Source: JAEUHQ01 sp964538915 (GTDB taxonomy: Bacteria; Planctomycetota; UBA1135; UBA2386). From it: 64,000 nt of DNA. A program made the translations under genes and the position numbers. How positions within the stretch are numbered: position 1 is the first letter of the stretch; every line of letters begins with the position of its first letter. This document shows, one piece after another, positions 26,626 to 35,318 of this stretch. The notes beneath the pieces were generated by a model. It did no database searches, was not told the origin of the DNA, and saw only the letters and a program-made list of their open reading frames with translations. The stretch covers positions 32,056 through 96,055 of the forward strand of contig CAZIFB010000014.1 in NCBI GenBank assembly GCA_964538915.1. Direction: 5' to 3'.

Positions 26626-29600
26626 TCAACGCTCGTTCAGGTGTTGCCGGGCGGTCTTCGCTTCTTCGCTGCTCTCGTGCTGCTGCACGAGTTCGCGGAA
26701 CATGCGCTGCGCCTTCTCGGTCTGCTTCAGCTTCTCGTACGTGAGTCCGGCCTGCAGCAGTCCGCGGCGCACCCATTCGACGTGCCCGTAGAGGATCGGC
26801 AGCTTCACGAATGCGTCCGCCGCCGCAGCGAGGTCGCCGCGCTGCGCGCGACTCTCCCCGATCCGGAACTGCGCTTCCGCGGCGAGCGGGCCTTCGCTGA
26901 GCTCCGTCACCCGACGCAGGCTCTCCTCCGCCTTTTCGTGCTCTCCGCGCAGCATGCGCGCGCGGCCGAGCCAAAGGTTGGCGCGCGCGAGATCACCCCG
27001 ATCGCCGCCGGTCCCGGCATCGCGCACGAACTCCTCGAGTGCAGGCGCCGCAGTTTCGCCGTCGCCGACGAGCACCGCACATTCGCCGAGCAGAAGGCGG
27101 GCCCTGGCCGCACGGACGTGCTTCGGCTCCTGCCCGAGCAGGGCCTTCAGCCGCTCGACGGCCCCACGGTCGTCGCCGAGCCTGTGCACACACTCGGCGC
27201 CGAGGTAGAGCGCTTCGCCGCGCAGGGCTTCACCCTGGATGCCCGCGACCTCCGCGAACAGATCGCGCGCGGTTGCCAGCCGCTTCGCGTCGTCCGCTGC
27301 ACCTTCGAATTCGGCGTACGCGAGCCGATACAGCGCCGCTCCGCGATGCGCGCCGGCCACAGCCGGCAGCAGCGTGCGCGCCGCGGCGAGGTCCTTCCGC
27401 TCGAGCGCCGCGATGCCGAGGTGCAGGCGCGCTTCGCCGGCGAGTTCCTGGTCCGCCGAGTCCTTCGCGACCCGCTCGAACGCCGCGATGGCCGCAGGTT
27501 CGTCACCGGCGGCGCGGCACGCCCACGCGAGTTCGTAGAACACCCGGTCCATGCGCTCGTACCCGCCGTCCTTGCCGAGCGCATCGAGCGTCTTCCGCGC
27601 CGCTTTCGGATCGCCACCCCGCGATTCGGCGACGCCGAGCGCGTAACGCATCGCCTTCGCCTTCGGGTGACCGGCGAATCGCTGCAGGAACGCCTTCGCG
27701 GCGGCGGTCGCGTCGGGCCACGCCTCCATGCGATGCGCGAGTGCGGACTTCAGCTCGAGCAGGCCGGCGAGGTCGTCCCCGATCGCGGGGTTCGTCTCCG
27801 CCTTGCCGATCCACTGCGCGCACGCGGCGTCGTCGCCGAGTTCGAACGCGCACCACGCCCGCCCGGCCGCTGCGCGTGCGCCGGTCCCATCCGCCTGGTC
27901 GGCCAGCGCCGCGAACAAGCCGTCGGCTCCGCGGAAGTCGCCCTGCTGGTACGCGAGTTCGGCCTGCTCGATGCGATCCGCCGTCGCCTCCACGGCGGCG
28001 CCGTGGGCCGCGGCCGCCGCGGCCGCGCGTTCGAGCCGCTTCTGCGCCGCGGCGAGATCGCCCTTCTGGCGCAGCACGCGTGCGGCGGTGCGCTCCGTTC
28101 GATCGAGGAACTTCCCGTCGCGATACCGGACGCGATAGCGGTCGGCTGCGGCGAGGGCCTCGTCGGGACTGCCGGCCTCGAGCGCGGCGAGCGCGTGCAT
28201 CGACAGCGCCTCGTCGGCGAACGACGACTTCTCGTTCCCGGCGATCGCGGCGAACTGCCGGCTCGCCGCTGCCTTGTCGCCGAGCAGGTAGCGGCACCAG
28301 CACGCCTTCCAAGCCGCCCTCTCCGCGTGCGGCTTGCTGCCCGAGAGCGACCGATACTCCTTCTCCGCGTCGTCGTAGCGACGCTGCGCGAAGCGGTTCT
28401 CGGCCACGGCGAACGTCGCCTGGTCGCGCAGCCGGTGCGGCGGCTCGATCTTCCGGACGATCTCCGCGCGCGCGATCGATTCGTCGTGGCGACCGAGCGA
28501 GTGCAGCGCGAAGCACGCGCCATAGGCCGCTTCCCCGCGCAACTCGGCCGCTGCGTCGGCCGGCACGGCTTCGTACGCGGCGAGCGCCTCGTCCCAGCGC
28601 GACAGGTTCGCGTACGCCTCGCCGAGCGCGTACGACAAGCGCGGCTTGTCCGCCGGAGGCGCCTCGGCGCACGCCCGCTTCAGCTCGGCGACCGCCGCTT
28701 CCCCGGCGCCGCTCGCGAGCGCGCACAAGCCGACGAGTTCGCGCGCCTGCTGTCGGATCACCGAGTCGCTCTCGTTCGCGACGAGCGGCCCGAGGATCTG
28801 CTGCGCCTCCGCATGCTTGCCCGCGCCGTACAACGAACGCCCGATCTCGAGGCTCGCCTTCGCGGCCAGCGGCGACGTGGGGAACTGCTCGAGCAGTTCG
28901 CCAAACGCCTTCAGCGCGGCGGCCTGATCGCCGCGCGCGAGCGCGACGAACCCGAGACCGAGCACCGCGTCGTCGGCGAACTCGCTCGCGATCGACCTCG
29001 CCTGCGTGAACGCCCGCGCCGCTCGTTCGTGGTCACCGTGCCGCAGCGACTGGTCGCCGGACAGGTAGAGACACTCGCCCTTGCCGGCGTCGTCGGGCGC
29101 CGCAGCGGCGGCCTTGGCGAACGACTCGGCGGCCGCGGGGAGGTTGCGCCGCAGCTGCGCGAAGCCCAGCTGGTACAGCGAGGGGAACAAGAACGAAGCG
29201 CGCTCGCCATTGGCTGCGGCAGCGGCTGCCGCGAACGCGGCGACGCCCTTGTCGTCGTCGCCGAGTTCGCGCCACGCCTCACCCTCCGCGTACCTCGCGG
29301 CCGCGAGCAGGTAGTGGTCGGCCGGGACCTCCTTGGCCAGCGCCGCGAACTGTTCGCACGCGCCGCGGTGATCGCCCGCCGCCTCCAGCAGACCACCGAG
29401 CCGGTAGCGACACTCGGCGCGGAGCCGGAACGCGTCGCCGCCGGCAGCGAGCGCCTCTTCCAGCGACTTCTTGGCTGGGTCGGCCTGGCCGAGTTCGATG
29501 CGGCTGATCGCGAGCCGGTACTTCGCCTCGGGCACCATCGGATGCCGCGGGTCCGTCTGCACGAACTGCTGGAAGTAACGTGTCGCCTCGTCGTGCAGGC

Positions 29601-29715
29601 CGCGCTGCTGCAGTCCGAGCGCGATCTGGAACGCCTCCGGCGGCCGGTCTTCCTGGGCGAGGAGCGACGCCGCCGAGAATGCGACGGCGACGAGGGCACG
29701 GAGCGAGACGGGCAT
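26626..29715 (-). CDS. Large exported TPR protein, CpoB/YbgF-like position in the ExbBD operon
   Basis: 1029 residues: signal peptide (MPVSLRALVAVAFSAASLLAQ) then about 25 TPR-type helical hairpins to the C-terminus, for example HDEATRYFQQFVQTDPRHP near 40-60 and EEAKTARQHLNER at the end. Repeats of the form rigdxyxxLGDxxxA with Gly/Asp turns dominate. The C-terminal repeats (KAQRMFRELVQQHESSEEA) are like those of CpoB/YbgF, which in the Tol-Pal system partners TolA. Its place immediately upstream of exbB, 5 bases apart, suggests that it works in the periplasm with the energised complex. No enzymatic motif. An AATAGT element (29746-29741, minus) could be the operon promoter. Confidence 0.85.
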   Translation of the reverse strand: MPVSLRALVAVAFSAASLLAQEDRPPEAFQIALGLQQRGLHDEATRYFQQFVQTDPRHPMVPEAKYRLAISRIELGQADPAKKSLEEALAAGGDAFRLRAECRYRLGGLLEAAGDHRGACEQFAALAKEVPADHYLLAAARYAEGEAWRELGDDDKGVAAFAAAAAAANGERASFLFPSLYQLGFAQLRRNLPAAAESFAKAAAAAPDDAGKGECLYLSGDQSLRHGDHERAARAFTQARSIASEFADDAVLGLGFVALARGDQAAALKAFGELLEQFPTSPLAAKASLEIGRSLYGAGKHAEAQQILGPLVANESDSVIRQQARELVGLCALASGAGEAAVAELKRACAEAPPADKPRLSYALGEAYANLSRWDEALAAYEAVPADAAAELRGEAAYGACFALHSLGRHDESIARAEIVRKIEPPHRLRDQATFAVAENRFAQRRYDDAEKEYRSLSGSKPHAERAAWKACWCRYLLGDKAAASRQFAAIAGNEKSSFADEALSMHALAALEAGSPDEALAAADRYRVRYRDGKFLDRTERTAARVLRQKGDLAAAQKRLERAAAAAAAHGAAVEATADRIEQAELAYQQGDFRGADGLFAALADQADGTGARAAAGRAWCAFELGDDAACAQWIGKAETNPAIGDDLAGLLELKSALAHRMEAWPDATAAAKAFLQRFAGHPKAKAMRYALGVAESRGGDPKAARKTLDALGKDGGYERMDRVFYELAWACRAAGDEPAAIAAFERVAKDSADQELAGEARLHLGIAALERKDLAAARTLLPAVAGAHRGAALYRLAYAEFEGAADDAKRLATARDLFAEVAGIQGEALRGEALYLGAECVHRLGDDRGAVERLKALLGQEPKHVRAARARLLLGECAVLVGDGETAAPALEEFVRDAGTGGDRGDLARANLWLGRARMLRGEHEKAEESLRRVTELSEGPLAAEAQFRIGESRAQRGDLAAAADAFVKLPILYGHVEWVRRGLLQAGLTYEKLKQTEKAQRMFRELVQQHESSEEAKTARQHLNER

Positions 29716-29887
29716 CACGGGTTCTTCGCGCGCGCACCGAACTATTCGATGCGACGGGTCCCGCAACGTAGCCAGCGCGCTCGCTTCCCGCACGACCACG
29801 GATCCGGGTCGGGCAGGCCACCCCGGCGCGGGATCGGACGGATCGCCGCCACTCCGCGATGGCTGCCGTCGCGGAACCCGGCATGCT

Positions 29888-31393
29888 ATGGGCTCGATGG
29901 CTCGATGCGTCTCGTCGGCAGGCCCGCACCGGTGGTGGCGCGCGTTCGCCCTGTTGTTCCCGTTCTTCGTCACGTTCGCTGCCGTGCTGCCCGCCCAGAC
30001 GCGCGACACGCCGCCCGTGATCGCGCGCGAGTTCCGCGCGGCGTGGGTGGCGACCGTCAACAACATCGACTGGCCGAGCCGACCCGGCCTGCCGACCGCG
30101 GCTGCTCGCGCCGAACTCGACGCCATCGTTTCGCGCGCTGCCGACCTGCGCCTCAACGCGCTGGTGTTCCAGGTGCGACCCGCCGGCGACGCGCTCTACC
30201 CGTCGAAGCTCGAGCCATGGAGCGAATGGCTCACCGGCGCCCAGGGTCGCGCCCCCGACGAAGCGTGGGATCCGCTGCAGCACGCGATCGACGCCTGCCA
30301 CCGGCGCGGTCTCCAGCTCCACGCGTGGTTCAACCCGTTCCGCGCGTGGCACCACTCGGGTCGATCGGCCCCGGCTCCCGCCCACGTCCTGAGCCGCATC
30401 CCGGACGCGTGCGTCCGCTACGGCAACCTGCGCTGGATGGACCCGGGCGACGAACGGATCGCGCGATGGTCGCTCGCCGTGATCCGCGACGTGGTCACGC
30501 GATACGACGTCGACGGCATCCACGTCGACGACTACTTCTACCCGTACCCCGACCGCGGCAAGCCGTTCCCCGACGACGCGAGCTACGGACGCTATCGCGA
30601 CAGGGGCGGGAACGCGTCCCGCAGCGACTGGCGGCGCGCCAACGTCGACGCGTTCGTGCGCGACATGTACGCGATGGTCCACGCGGTGAAGCCGTGGGTG
30701 CAGGTCGGCATCAGCCCGTTCGGGATCGCGCGTCCCGGGCTGCCGCGCGGCATCGAAGCCGGGGTCGACCAGTACGAACACCTCGCCGCCGACGTCGTGA
30801 AGTGGATGCGCGAGGGCTGGTACGACTACGTGTCCCCGCAGCTCTACTGGCCGATCGATCAGACGAAGCAGAGCTTCGCGGTCCTGTTGCCATGGTGGCA
30901 CCAGCAGAACGGGCGCAACCGACACGTCTGGCCGGGGCTCGACCTGAACCGCATCCAAGGCGACAAGGGCGTTCGCCGCGACGAACTGCAGGACCAGCTC
31001 GGACTCGTGCGCGCGGCCGACGACACCACGGGGTGCGTGCTCTACAGCTTCAAGCTCCTGCAGGGCGACTCGCGCTCGGCCACGCTGCTGCGCACGCGGC
31101 TCTGGCTCGAGCCCGCACTCGCGCCGCCCTCCCCGTGGCTCGGCGACGCGCCGCCGGCGGCGCCCGACGCGGCCTTTGCGCGTCGCGGGCGCTTGTTCGC
31201 CGAGTGGCGCCGCGATCCGGAGACACGCTTCGTCGTCGTCCAGGTGCAGGACGGCGGCGGCTGGCGCACGCTCGCGATCGTCGGCTCCGAAGTCGGTTCG
31301 TGCGCGATTCCCGACGGCACGACGAGCGTCGCACTCACCGCGATCAGCCGCACGGGCATCGCCGGGAAGACGGTGCAGGCGACGGCGCAGTGA
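29888..31393 (+). CDS. GHL10/DUF187 (UPF0748) family exported glycoside-hydrolase-like protein
   Basis: 501 residues: hydrophobic signal (WWRAFALLFPFFVTFAAVLPAQ) then a TIM-barrel GHL10 domain beginning EFRAAWVATVNNIDWPSRPG, the usual signature. Further family positions are LNALVFQVRPAGDALYPS, YDVDGIHVDDYFYPYP and YDYVSPQLYWP. Members are thought to act on polysaccharides or peptidoglycan-like material; the acid/base residues and substrate are not established. About 90 C-terminal residues form a fibronectin-III-like tail. Start at 29888; a second ATG at 29897 fits a CATGCT element at 29882-29887 better. Divergent from the TPR/ExbB operon. Confidence 0.85.
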   Translation: MGSMARCVSSAGPHRWWRAFALLFPFFVTFAAVLPAQTRDTPPVIAREFRAAWVATVNNIDWPSRPGLPTAAARAELDAIVSRAADLRLNALVFQVRPAGDALYPSKLEPWSEWLTGAQGRAPDEAWDPLQHAIDACHRRGLQLHAWFNPFRAWHHSGRSAPAPAHVLSRIPDACVRYGNLRWMDPGDERIARWSLAVIRDVVTRYDVDGIHVDDYFYPYPDRGKPFPDDASYGRYRDRGGNASRSDWRRANVDAFVRDMYAMVHAVKPWVQVGISPFGIARPGLPRGIEAGVDQYEHLAADVVKWMREGWYDYVSPQLYWPIDQTKQSFAVLLPWWHQQNGRNRHVWPGLDLNRIQGDKGVRRDELQDQLGLVRAADDTTGCVLYSFKLLQGDSRSATLLRTRLWLEPALAPPSPWLGDAPPAAPDAAFARRGRLFAEWRRDPETRFVVVQVQDGGGWRTLAIVGSEVGSCAIPDGTTSVALTAISRTGIAGKTVQATAQ

Positions 31394-31397
31394 CGCG

Positions 31398-32516
31398 TCA
31401 CTCGCCGCCGACGAACCCCGAGATCGCGAAGTCCTCGCCCATCGTCTCGTACCGCACGTCGTGCAGACGCCACGCTTCGGCCATGAACGCGCGACCTTCC
31501 CCTGCGACCGGCGTCGGAGCGAACCGGCCGCCGATGATCTTCGGCGCCACGAACGCGAGCACCTGATCGACGCAGTTCCAGGCGAACATCTGCGCAACGA
31601 GCCCACCGCCGCCCTCGACGAGCACGCGGCGCAGGCCGCGGCGGCGCAGCTCGGCGAACGCGCGCCCGAGGTGCAGACGGCGCGGACCTTCGGCAGTCGG
31701 CACGTGCACCACCTGCACACCCAGGTCCTGCAGGTGCCCGCTCCTGCGGGGATCGACGTCCTCGCTCGCGAGCAGCCACGTCGGCGCCTGCCGGGCGGTG
31801 CGGACGAGGTTGCTGTCGTCGTCGATCTCACCGAGCGGGTCCACCACGATGCGGATCGGCTGCTTGCCCTCGACGAGGCGCACGGTCAGTTCGGGATCGT
31901 CGATCTGCGCGGTCCGGAAGCCGACCATCACCCCGCAGCAACGCGCCCGCAGTTCGTGAGTGCGCCGTCGCGCCGCGGCGCCGGAGATCCAGCGCGCTTC
32001 ACCCGTCGGCGCGGCGGTCTTGCCGTCCAGGGTCATCGCCCACTTGCACAGCATCCACGGGCGATCGAGCGAGAGCGCCTTGCGGAACGGACCGAGGATC
32101 GGATCGCACAGGCTCGCGGCGACGCCGTCGATCACCTCGATGCCCGCGTTCTCGAGCACTTCGATCCCGTGTCGTCGATGGCGCGGATCCGGGTCGAGGC
32201 TGCCGATCACGACCCGCCTCACTCCCGCGGCGACGAGAGCCTGCGCGCAGGGCTCGGTCTTCTTGCCGTTCTCGCCCTTCGGCGTCGAACACGGCTCGAG
32301 GGTGACGATCGCGGTGTCCGGTCGCCGCCCGGCGGCGGCGGCTTCGGTCAGCGCCGCGGCCTCCGCGTGCCGGCCACCGAACCACTCGTGGCAACCGCGG
32401 CCGACGACCTCGCCGTCCGAGAGCAGGATGCAGCCGACCCGCGGGTTGGGTTCGACCTCGCCACGGCCGCGCTGCGCCACTTGCACGGCCTCCGCCATCA
32501 ACGCGTCGAAGTTCAC
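31398..32516 (-). CDS. ribD: Bifunctional riboflavin biosynthesis deaminase/reductase RibD
   Basis: Catalyses the deaminase and reductase steps after GTP cyclohydrolase II in riboflavin synthesis. 372 residues: N-terminal CMP/dCMP-deaminase-type domain with HAEAAAL (His50, Glu52) and Cys76/Cys90 as zinc ligands, and a C-terminal DHFR-like reductase (KWAMTLDGKTA near 165, VDQVLAFVAPKIIGG near 330). The zinc loop is unusual: the common PCSHxGxTPPC is replaced by LEPCSTPKGENGKKTEPC, five residues longer and without the His. GTG at 32516 overlaps the miaB stop by 4 bases. Other rib genes are not in the window. Confidence 0.93.
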   Translation of the reverse strand: MNFDALMAEAVQVAQRGRGEVEPNPRVGCILLSDGEVVGRGCHEWFGGRHAEAAALTEAAAAGRRPDTAIVTLEPCSTPKGENGKKTEPCAQALVAAGVRRVVIGSLDPDPRHRRHGIEVLENAGIEVIDGVAASLCDPILGPFRKALSLDRPWMLCKWAMTLDGKTAAPTGEARWISGAAARRRTHELRARCCGVMVGFRTAQIDDPELTVRLVEGKQPIRIVVDPLGEIDDDSNLVRTARQAPTWLLASEDVDPRRSGHLQDLGVQVVHVPTAEGPRRLHLGRAFAELRRRGLRRVLVEGGGGLVAQMFAWNCVDQVLAFVAPKIIGGRFAPTPVAGEGRAFMAEAWRLHDVRYETMGEDFAISGFVGGE

Positions 32517-33940
32517 GCGTGCGTCTCGGCAGGATCGTGCGCACCGGCTTCCGCCGCGTTCTCGGGCAGCAGTTCGCCGACGACGGAGTGCGACAGCGCT
32601 TCGGTGACTCGCACGGGGACGTAGCGGCCGATGAGGTCGCGGTCCGTGGCGGCGAAGTGCACGAGACGATGATGCTCCGTGCGGCCGCTGAAGCGCCCGT
32701 CGACCTTGCTGTCGCCCTCGACCAGCACTTCGACGGTGCGGCCGACGAGCGCGCGGTTCTTCGCCACGGTGAGAACCTCTTGCGCGGCGAGGAGGACCTG
32801 GTTGCGGCGCTCCTTCTCGGTGTCCGGCACGTCGTCGACGAGTTCGGCGGCGACGGTGCCGGGGCGCGGCGAGTACTTGAAGACGTAGCTCTGCGCGAAG
32901 CCGACGCGCTGGAGGAACGCTACCGTCGCGTCGAAGTCCGCCGCCGTCTCGCCCGGGTAACCCACGATGAAGTCGCTGTGCAATTCGACGTCGGGCGCCT
33001 TCGCGAGGAGCTGCTCGACGCGAGCGAGGTACCGTTCGACGGTGTAGCCGCGGCGCATCGCCTTCAGCACGGTGTTGCTGCCCGACTGCGCCGGGAGATG
33101 CAGGTAGCGCGCGACCTTCGGCAGCTCCGCGATCGCGTCCACGAGATCGGGCCCTAGGAAGTTCGGGTGCGACGTGATGAACGCGAGCCGGCGCAGCGAC
33201 GGGATCTCGTGCAGTGCGCGCAGCAGCCGGGCGAGCGTGGCGTCCTGGCCGGTCAGGTCCCGCCCGTAGGCGTTGACCGTCTGGCCGAGCAGCGTGACCT
33301 CGGTGACGCCGTCGTCGCACAGCCGCTGGGCCTCTTCGACGATGTCGGCGATCGGTCGGGACACCTCGTCGCCGCGCGTCGTCGGCACGATGCAGTACGT
33401 GCACGGCATGTTGCAGCCGCGCATCACGGACACGAACGCCTGCGACCGGTGCGGCCGCACACGGACGTCGCGGCGGATGGTGTCGCCGCTCTTGCCCTGG
33501 TCGACCGTCACGACGCCGGCCCCCACGACTTCGTGCTTCGTCCGCGCCGGGTCCCGCTGGGCCGCGAGGCGCGCGTTCTTGTGCCGAGCGTCCTCCACGG
33601 TGTCGTCGATGTCGCCGAAGGCCGACGGTCCGACGACCAGGTCGACGTGCGGCATGCGGGACACGAGGTAGCGCTTGTGCTCCTGGGCCATGCAGCCGAG
33701 CACGCCGACGACGAGACCCGGCTCGCCGCGCTTCCGCTGCCGGAGCTTGCCGAGCTTGCTCCACACCCGGTCCTCGGCGTGTTGCCGGACCGAGCAGGTG
33801 TTGAGCAGCACGACGTCGGCCTCGGCCTCGGAGGCCGCCGCAACGTAGCCACGCTGACGGAGCCGGCTCTCGACCAGCTCGCTGTCGAGCTTGTTCATCT
33901 GGCAGCCGTAGCTCGTCAGGTGGTACCGCGGGGCGCTCAT
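32513..33940 (-). CDS. miaB: tRNA-2-methylthio-N6-dimethylallyladenosine synthase MiaB
   Basis: Radical-SAM methylthiotransferase acting on i6A37 of tRNA. 475 residues: UPF0004 domain with its three cluster Cys (SYGCQMN Cys13, LNTCSVR Cys49, LGCMAQ Cys83), the radical SAM motif CNMPCTYC (Cys176, Cys180, Cys183), and a C-terminal TRAM domain (LVGRTVEVLVEGDSKVDGRFSGRT). RimO is the main alternative, but the TSYGCQMNKLDSE start favours MiaB. Translationally coupled to ribD. A TAGAAT element ends 12 bases before the ATG, giving a leader of about 5 bases. Two clusters need oxygen-sensitive assembly, as in all members. Confidence 0.93.
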   Translation of the reverse strand: MSAPRYHLTSYGCQMNKLDSELVESRLRQRGYVAAASEAEADVVLLNTCSVRQHAEDRVWSKLGKLRQRKRGEPGLVVGVLGCMAQEHKRYLVSRMPHVDLVVGPSAFGDIDDTVEDARHKNARLAAQRDPARTKHEVVGAGVVTVDQGKSGDTIRRDVRVRPHRSQAFVSVMRGCNMPCTYCIVPTTRGDEVSRPIADIVEEAQRLCDDGVTEVTLLGQTVNAYGRDLTGQDATLARLLRALHEIPSLRRLAFITSHPNFLGPDLVDAIAELPKVARYLHLPAQSGSNTVLKAMRRGYTVERYLARVEQLLAKAPDVELHSDFIVGYPGETAADFDATVAFLQRVGFAQSYVFKYSPRPGTVAAELVDDVPDTEKERRNQVLLAAQEVLTVAKNRALVGRTVEVLVEGDSKVDGRFSGRTEHHRLVHFAATDRDLIGRYVPVRVTEALSHSVVGELLPENAAEAGAHDPAETHA

Positions 33941-33951
33941 CGGGGCGCGGC

Positions 33952-33957
33952 ATTCTA
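33952..33957 (-). promoter_or_regulatory. Putative -10 element of miaB, near-leaderless
   Basis: TAGAAT on the minus strand (ATTCTA on plus) ends 12 bases before the miaB ATG, predicting a transcript start about 5 bases upstream of it. No Shine-Dalgarno sequence. Inference. Confidence 0.42.
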
Positions 33958-34009
33958 TGCATCGCACCGCGGCGGCGCAGCCGTGATTTGTCGCGCGATG
34001 CGGGCTCGT

Positions 34010-34023
34010 GTTCGCGCGCGAAC
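34010..34023. repeat. Perfect 14-bp palindrome, possible operator
   Basis: GTTCGCGCGCGAAC reads the same on both strands and lies 23 bases before the start of the epimerase gene, in the miaB-epimerase divergent region. It could be a dimeric repressor site or a small RNA hairpin; alternating GC is common in this genome, so chance is a real possibility. Confidence 0.25.
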
Positions 34024-34045
34024 GATCCGCTCCGTAGAGGCGCGC

Positions 34046-35188
34046 ATGGCGAACTCCCCCACGCGTCGTTCCTTCCTCGCCGGTTCGTCCGCTGCCGCCG
34101 CGGCGATGGCGCTCGGCGATCCGCTGTCGCGACCGCACCGCCCGTTCGGCACTCGCGGCAAGAAGAAGATCCTGATCCTCGGCGGCACGAGTTTCCTCGG
34201 CCCGGCCGTCGTGGAGGCCGCGCTGGCCGCCGGCCACGAAGTGACCCTCTTCAACCGCGGCAAGACGAACCCCGGCCTGTTCCCGAACGTGGAGAAGCTG
34301 CGCGGCCAACGGCGCCGGCCTCGCCCCGACCGCCCGAAGGACCCGGCGCAGGACCTGTCCGCGCTGCAGGGCCGCAAGTGGGACGCGGTCGTCGACCCGA
34401 GCGCCTACTTCACCGGCGAGGTCGAGGACGTGTGCAAGGTCCTCGCCGGCAACGCGAGCCAGTACGTCTTCGTCAGCTCGCTCTCGGTCTACAAGTCGCT
34501 CGAACAGGACGCCTCGACGGTGGACGAGCAGAGTCCGTTGTGCGAATGCGACGACAAGTACGCGCAGGACATGGGCCCGAACTTCGAGCGGTACGGCGCG
34601 CTCAAGCGCTACTGCGAAGAAGCCGTGAGCGCCGCGTTCCCGGGTCACGCCACGCTCGTCCGCCCGGGCTACATCGTCGGCCCCGGGGACACCAGCGACC
34701 GCTTCTCCTACTGGCCCGCTCGCTTCGTGCGCGGCGGCGAGTGCCTCGCTCCCGGACCGAAGGACAACGACCTGCAGTTCGTCGACGTGCGCGACCTCGG
34801 CGAGTTCATCGTGCACCTGGTCGACACCGGCGACGCCGGTCCCTTCAACGCGGTAGGGTTCGATGCACCGATCACTACCGAGGAGTTCCTGCACACGGGC
34901 AAGGGCACGCTGAACCACAAGTGCTCCTTCACCTGGGTCGACGACGCGTTCCTCGAGGCGAACGGGGTGTCGTCGTGGGGCGAGATGGGGTGCTGGACCC
35001 CGAAGGCGAAGAACGGCCACTCCAAGAACGACCGTGCGATCGCGGCCGGCGCCACGTTCCGACCGATCGCGGAGACGATCCGCGACACGGCGAAGTGGAT
35101 CCGCGAGGGCCGCGGCGACGGCGAGTGGCGCGCCGGCATGAAGCCGGAGCGGGAGAAGGAGCTGCTGGCGAAGTGGAAGGCGCGCTGA
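34046..35188 (+). CDS. Tat-exported NAD-dependent epimerase/dehydratase family protein
   Basis: 380 residues. The N-terminus carries a twin-arginine signal (TRRSFLAGSSAAAAAMAL, Arg7-Arg8). A Rossmann domain follows, with the nucleotide motif ILGGTSFLGP near 46-55 and extended-SDR features such as VFVSSLSVY and YGALKRYCEEAV (YxxxK). This group resembles the eukaryotic mRNA-binding CSP41-like/epimerase proteins frequent in planctomycetes. Export by Tat implies folding with NAD(P) in the cytoplasm. Substrate unknown. ATG 34046 is set by the Tat motif. Flanked downstream by a 130-base gap with a weak hairpin. Confidence 0.85.
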   Translation: MANSPTRRSFLAGSSAAAAAMALGDPLSRPHRPFGTRGKKKILILGGTSFLGPAVVEAALAAGHEVTLFNRGKTNPGLFPNVEKLRGQRRRPRPDRPKDPAQDLSALQGRKWDAVVDPSAYFTGEVEDVCKVLAGNASQYVFVSSLSVYKSLEQDASTVDEQSPLCECDDKYAQDMGPNFERYGALKRYCEEAVSAAFPGHATLVRPGYIVGPGDTSDRFSYWPARFVRGGECLAPGPKDNDLQFVDVRDLGEFIVHLVDTGDAGPFNAVGFDAPITTEEFLHTGKGTLNHKCSFTWVDDAFLEANGVSSWGEMGCWTPKAKNGHSKNDRAIAAGATFRPIAETIRDTAKWIREGRGDGEWRAGMKPEREKELLAKWKAR

Positions 35189-35204
35189 CCGAAGGCTCCC
35201 CCGA

Positions 35205-35223
35205 GGACGGGCGCTTTCCGTCC
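35205..35223 (+). terminator. Weak hairpin after the epimerase gene
   Basis: GGACGG, 7-base loop, CCGTCC: a 6-bp stem (7 with a G-T pair) starting 17 bases after the stop codon. No U-run follows, so at best a non-canonical terminator or mRNA-end stabiliser. The rest of the 130-base gap shows only the kelch promoter element. Confidence 0.25.
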
Positions 35224-35308
35224 CACTGCGGCGCGGCGCAAGGCGCGTTGCCAGCGAAGGAAGCCCGTGAGCGGTGTCCCCGCGGTGTCTCGGCACGGCA
35301 ACGCGCGC

Positions 35309-35314
35309 CATACT
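35309..35314 (+). promoter_or_regulatory. Putative -10 element of the kelch gene, leaderless
   Basis: CATACT (4 of 6 to TATAAT) ends 5 bases before the first ATG of an ATGATG pair, so the predicted first base falls at about 35321, essentially at the second ATG (35322). Inference. Confidence 0.38.
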
Positions 35315-35318
35315 TCCC

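Noticed and set aside
26641..31566. A 1641-codon plus-strand frame opposite the TPR gene
   Set aside because: Shadow of TPR coding on the minus strand; no signal, domain or start context.
35205..35223. Strong intrinsic terminator after the epimerase gene
   Set aside because: The stem is only 6-7 bp and no U-run follows; kept as a low-confidence hairpin.
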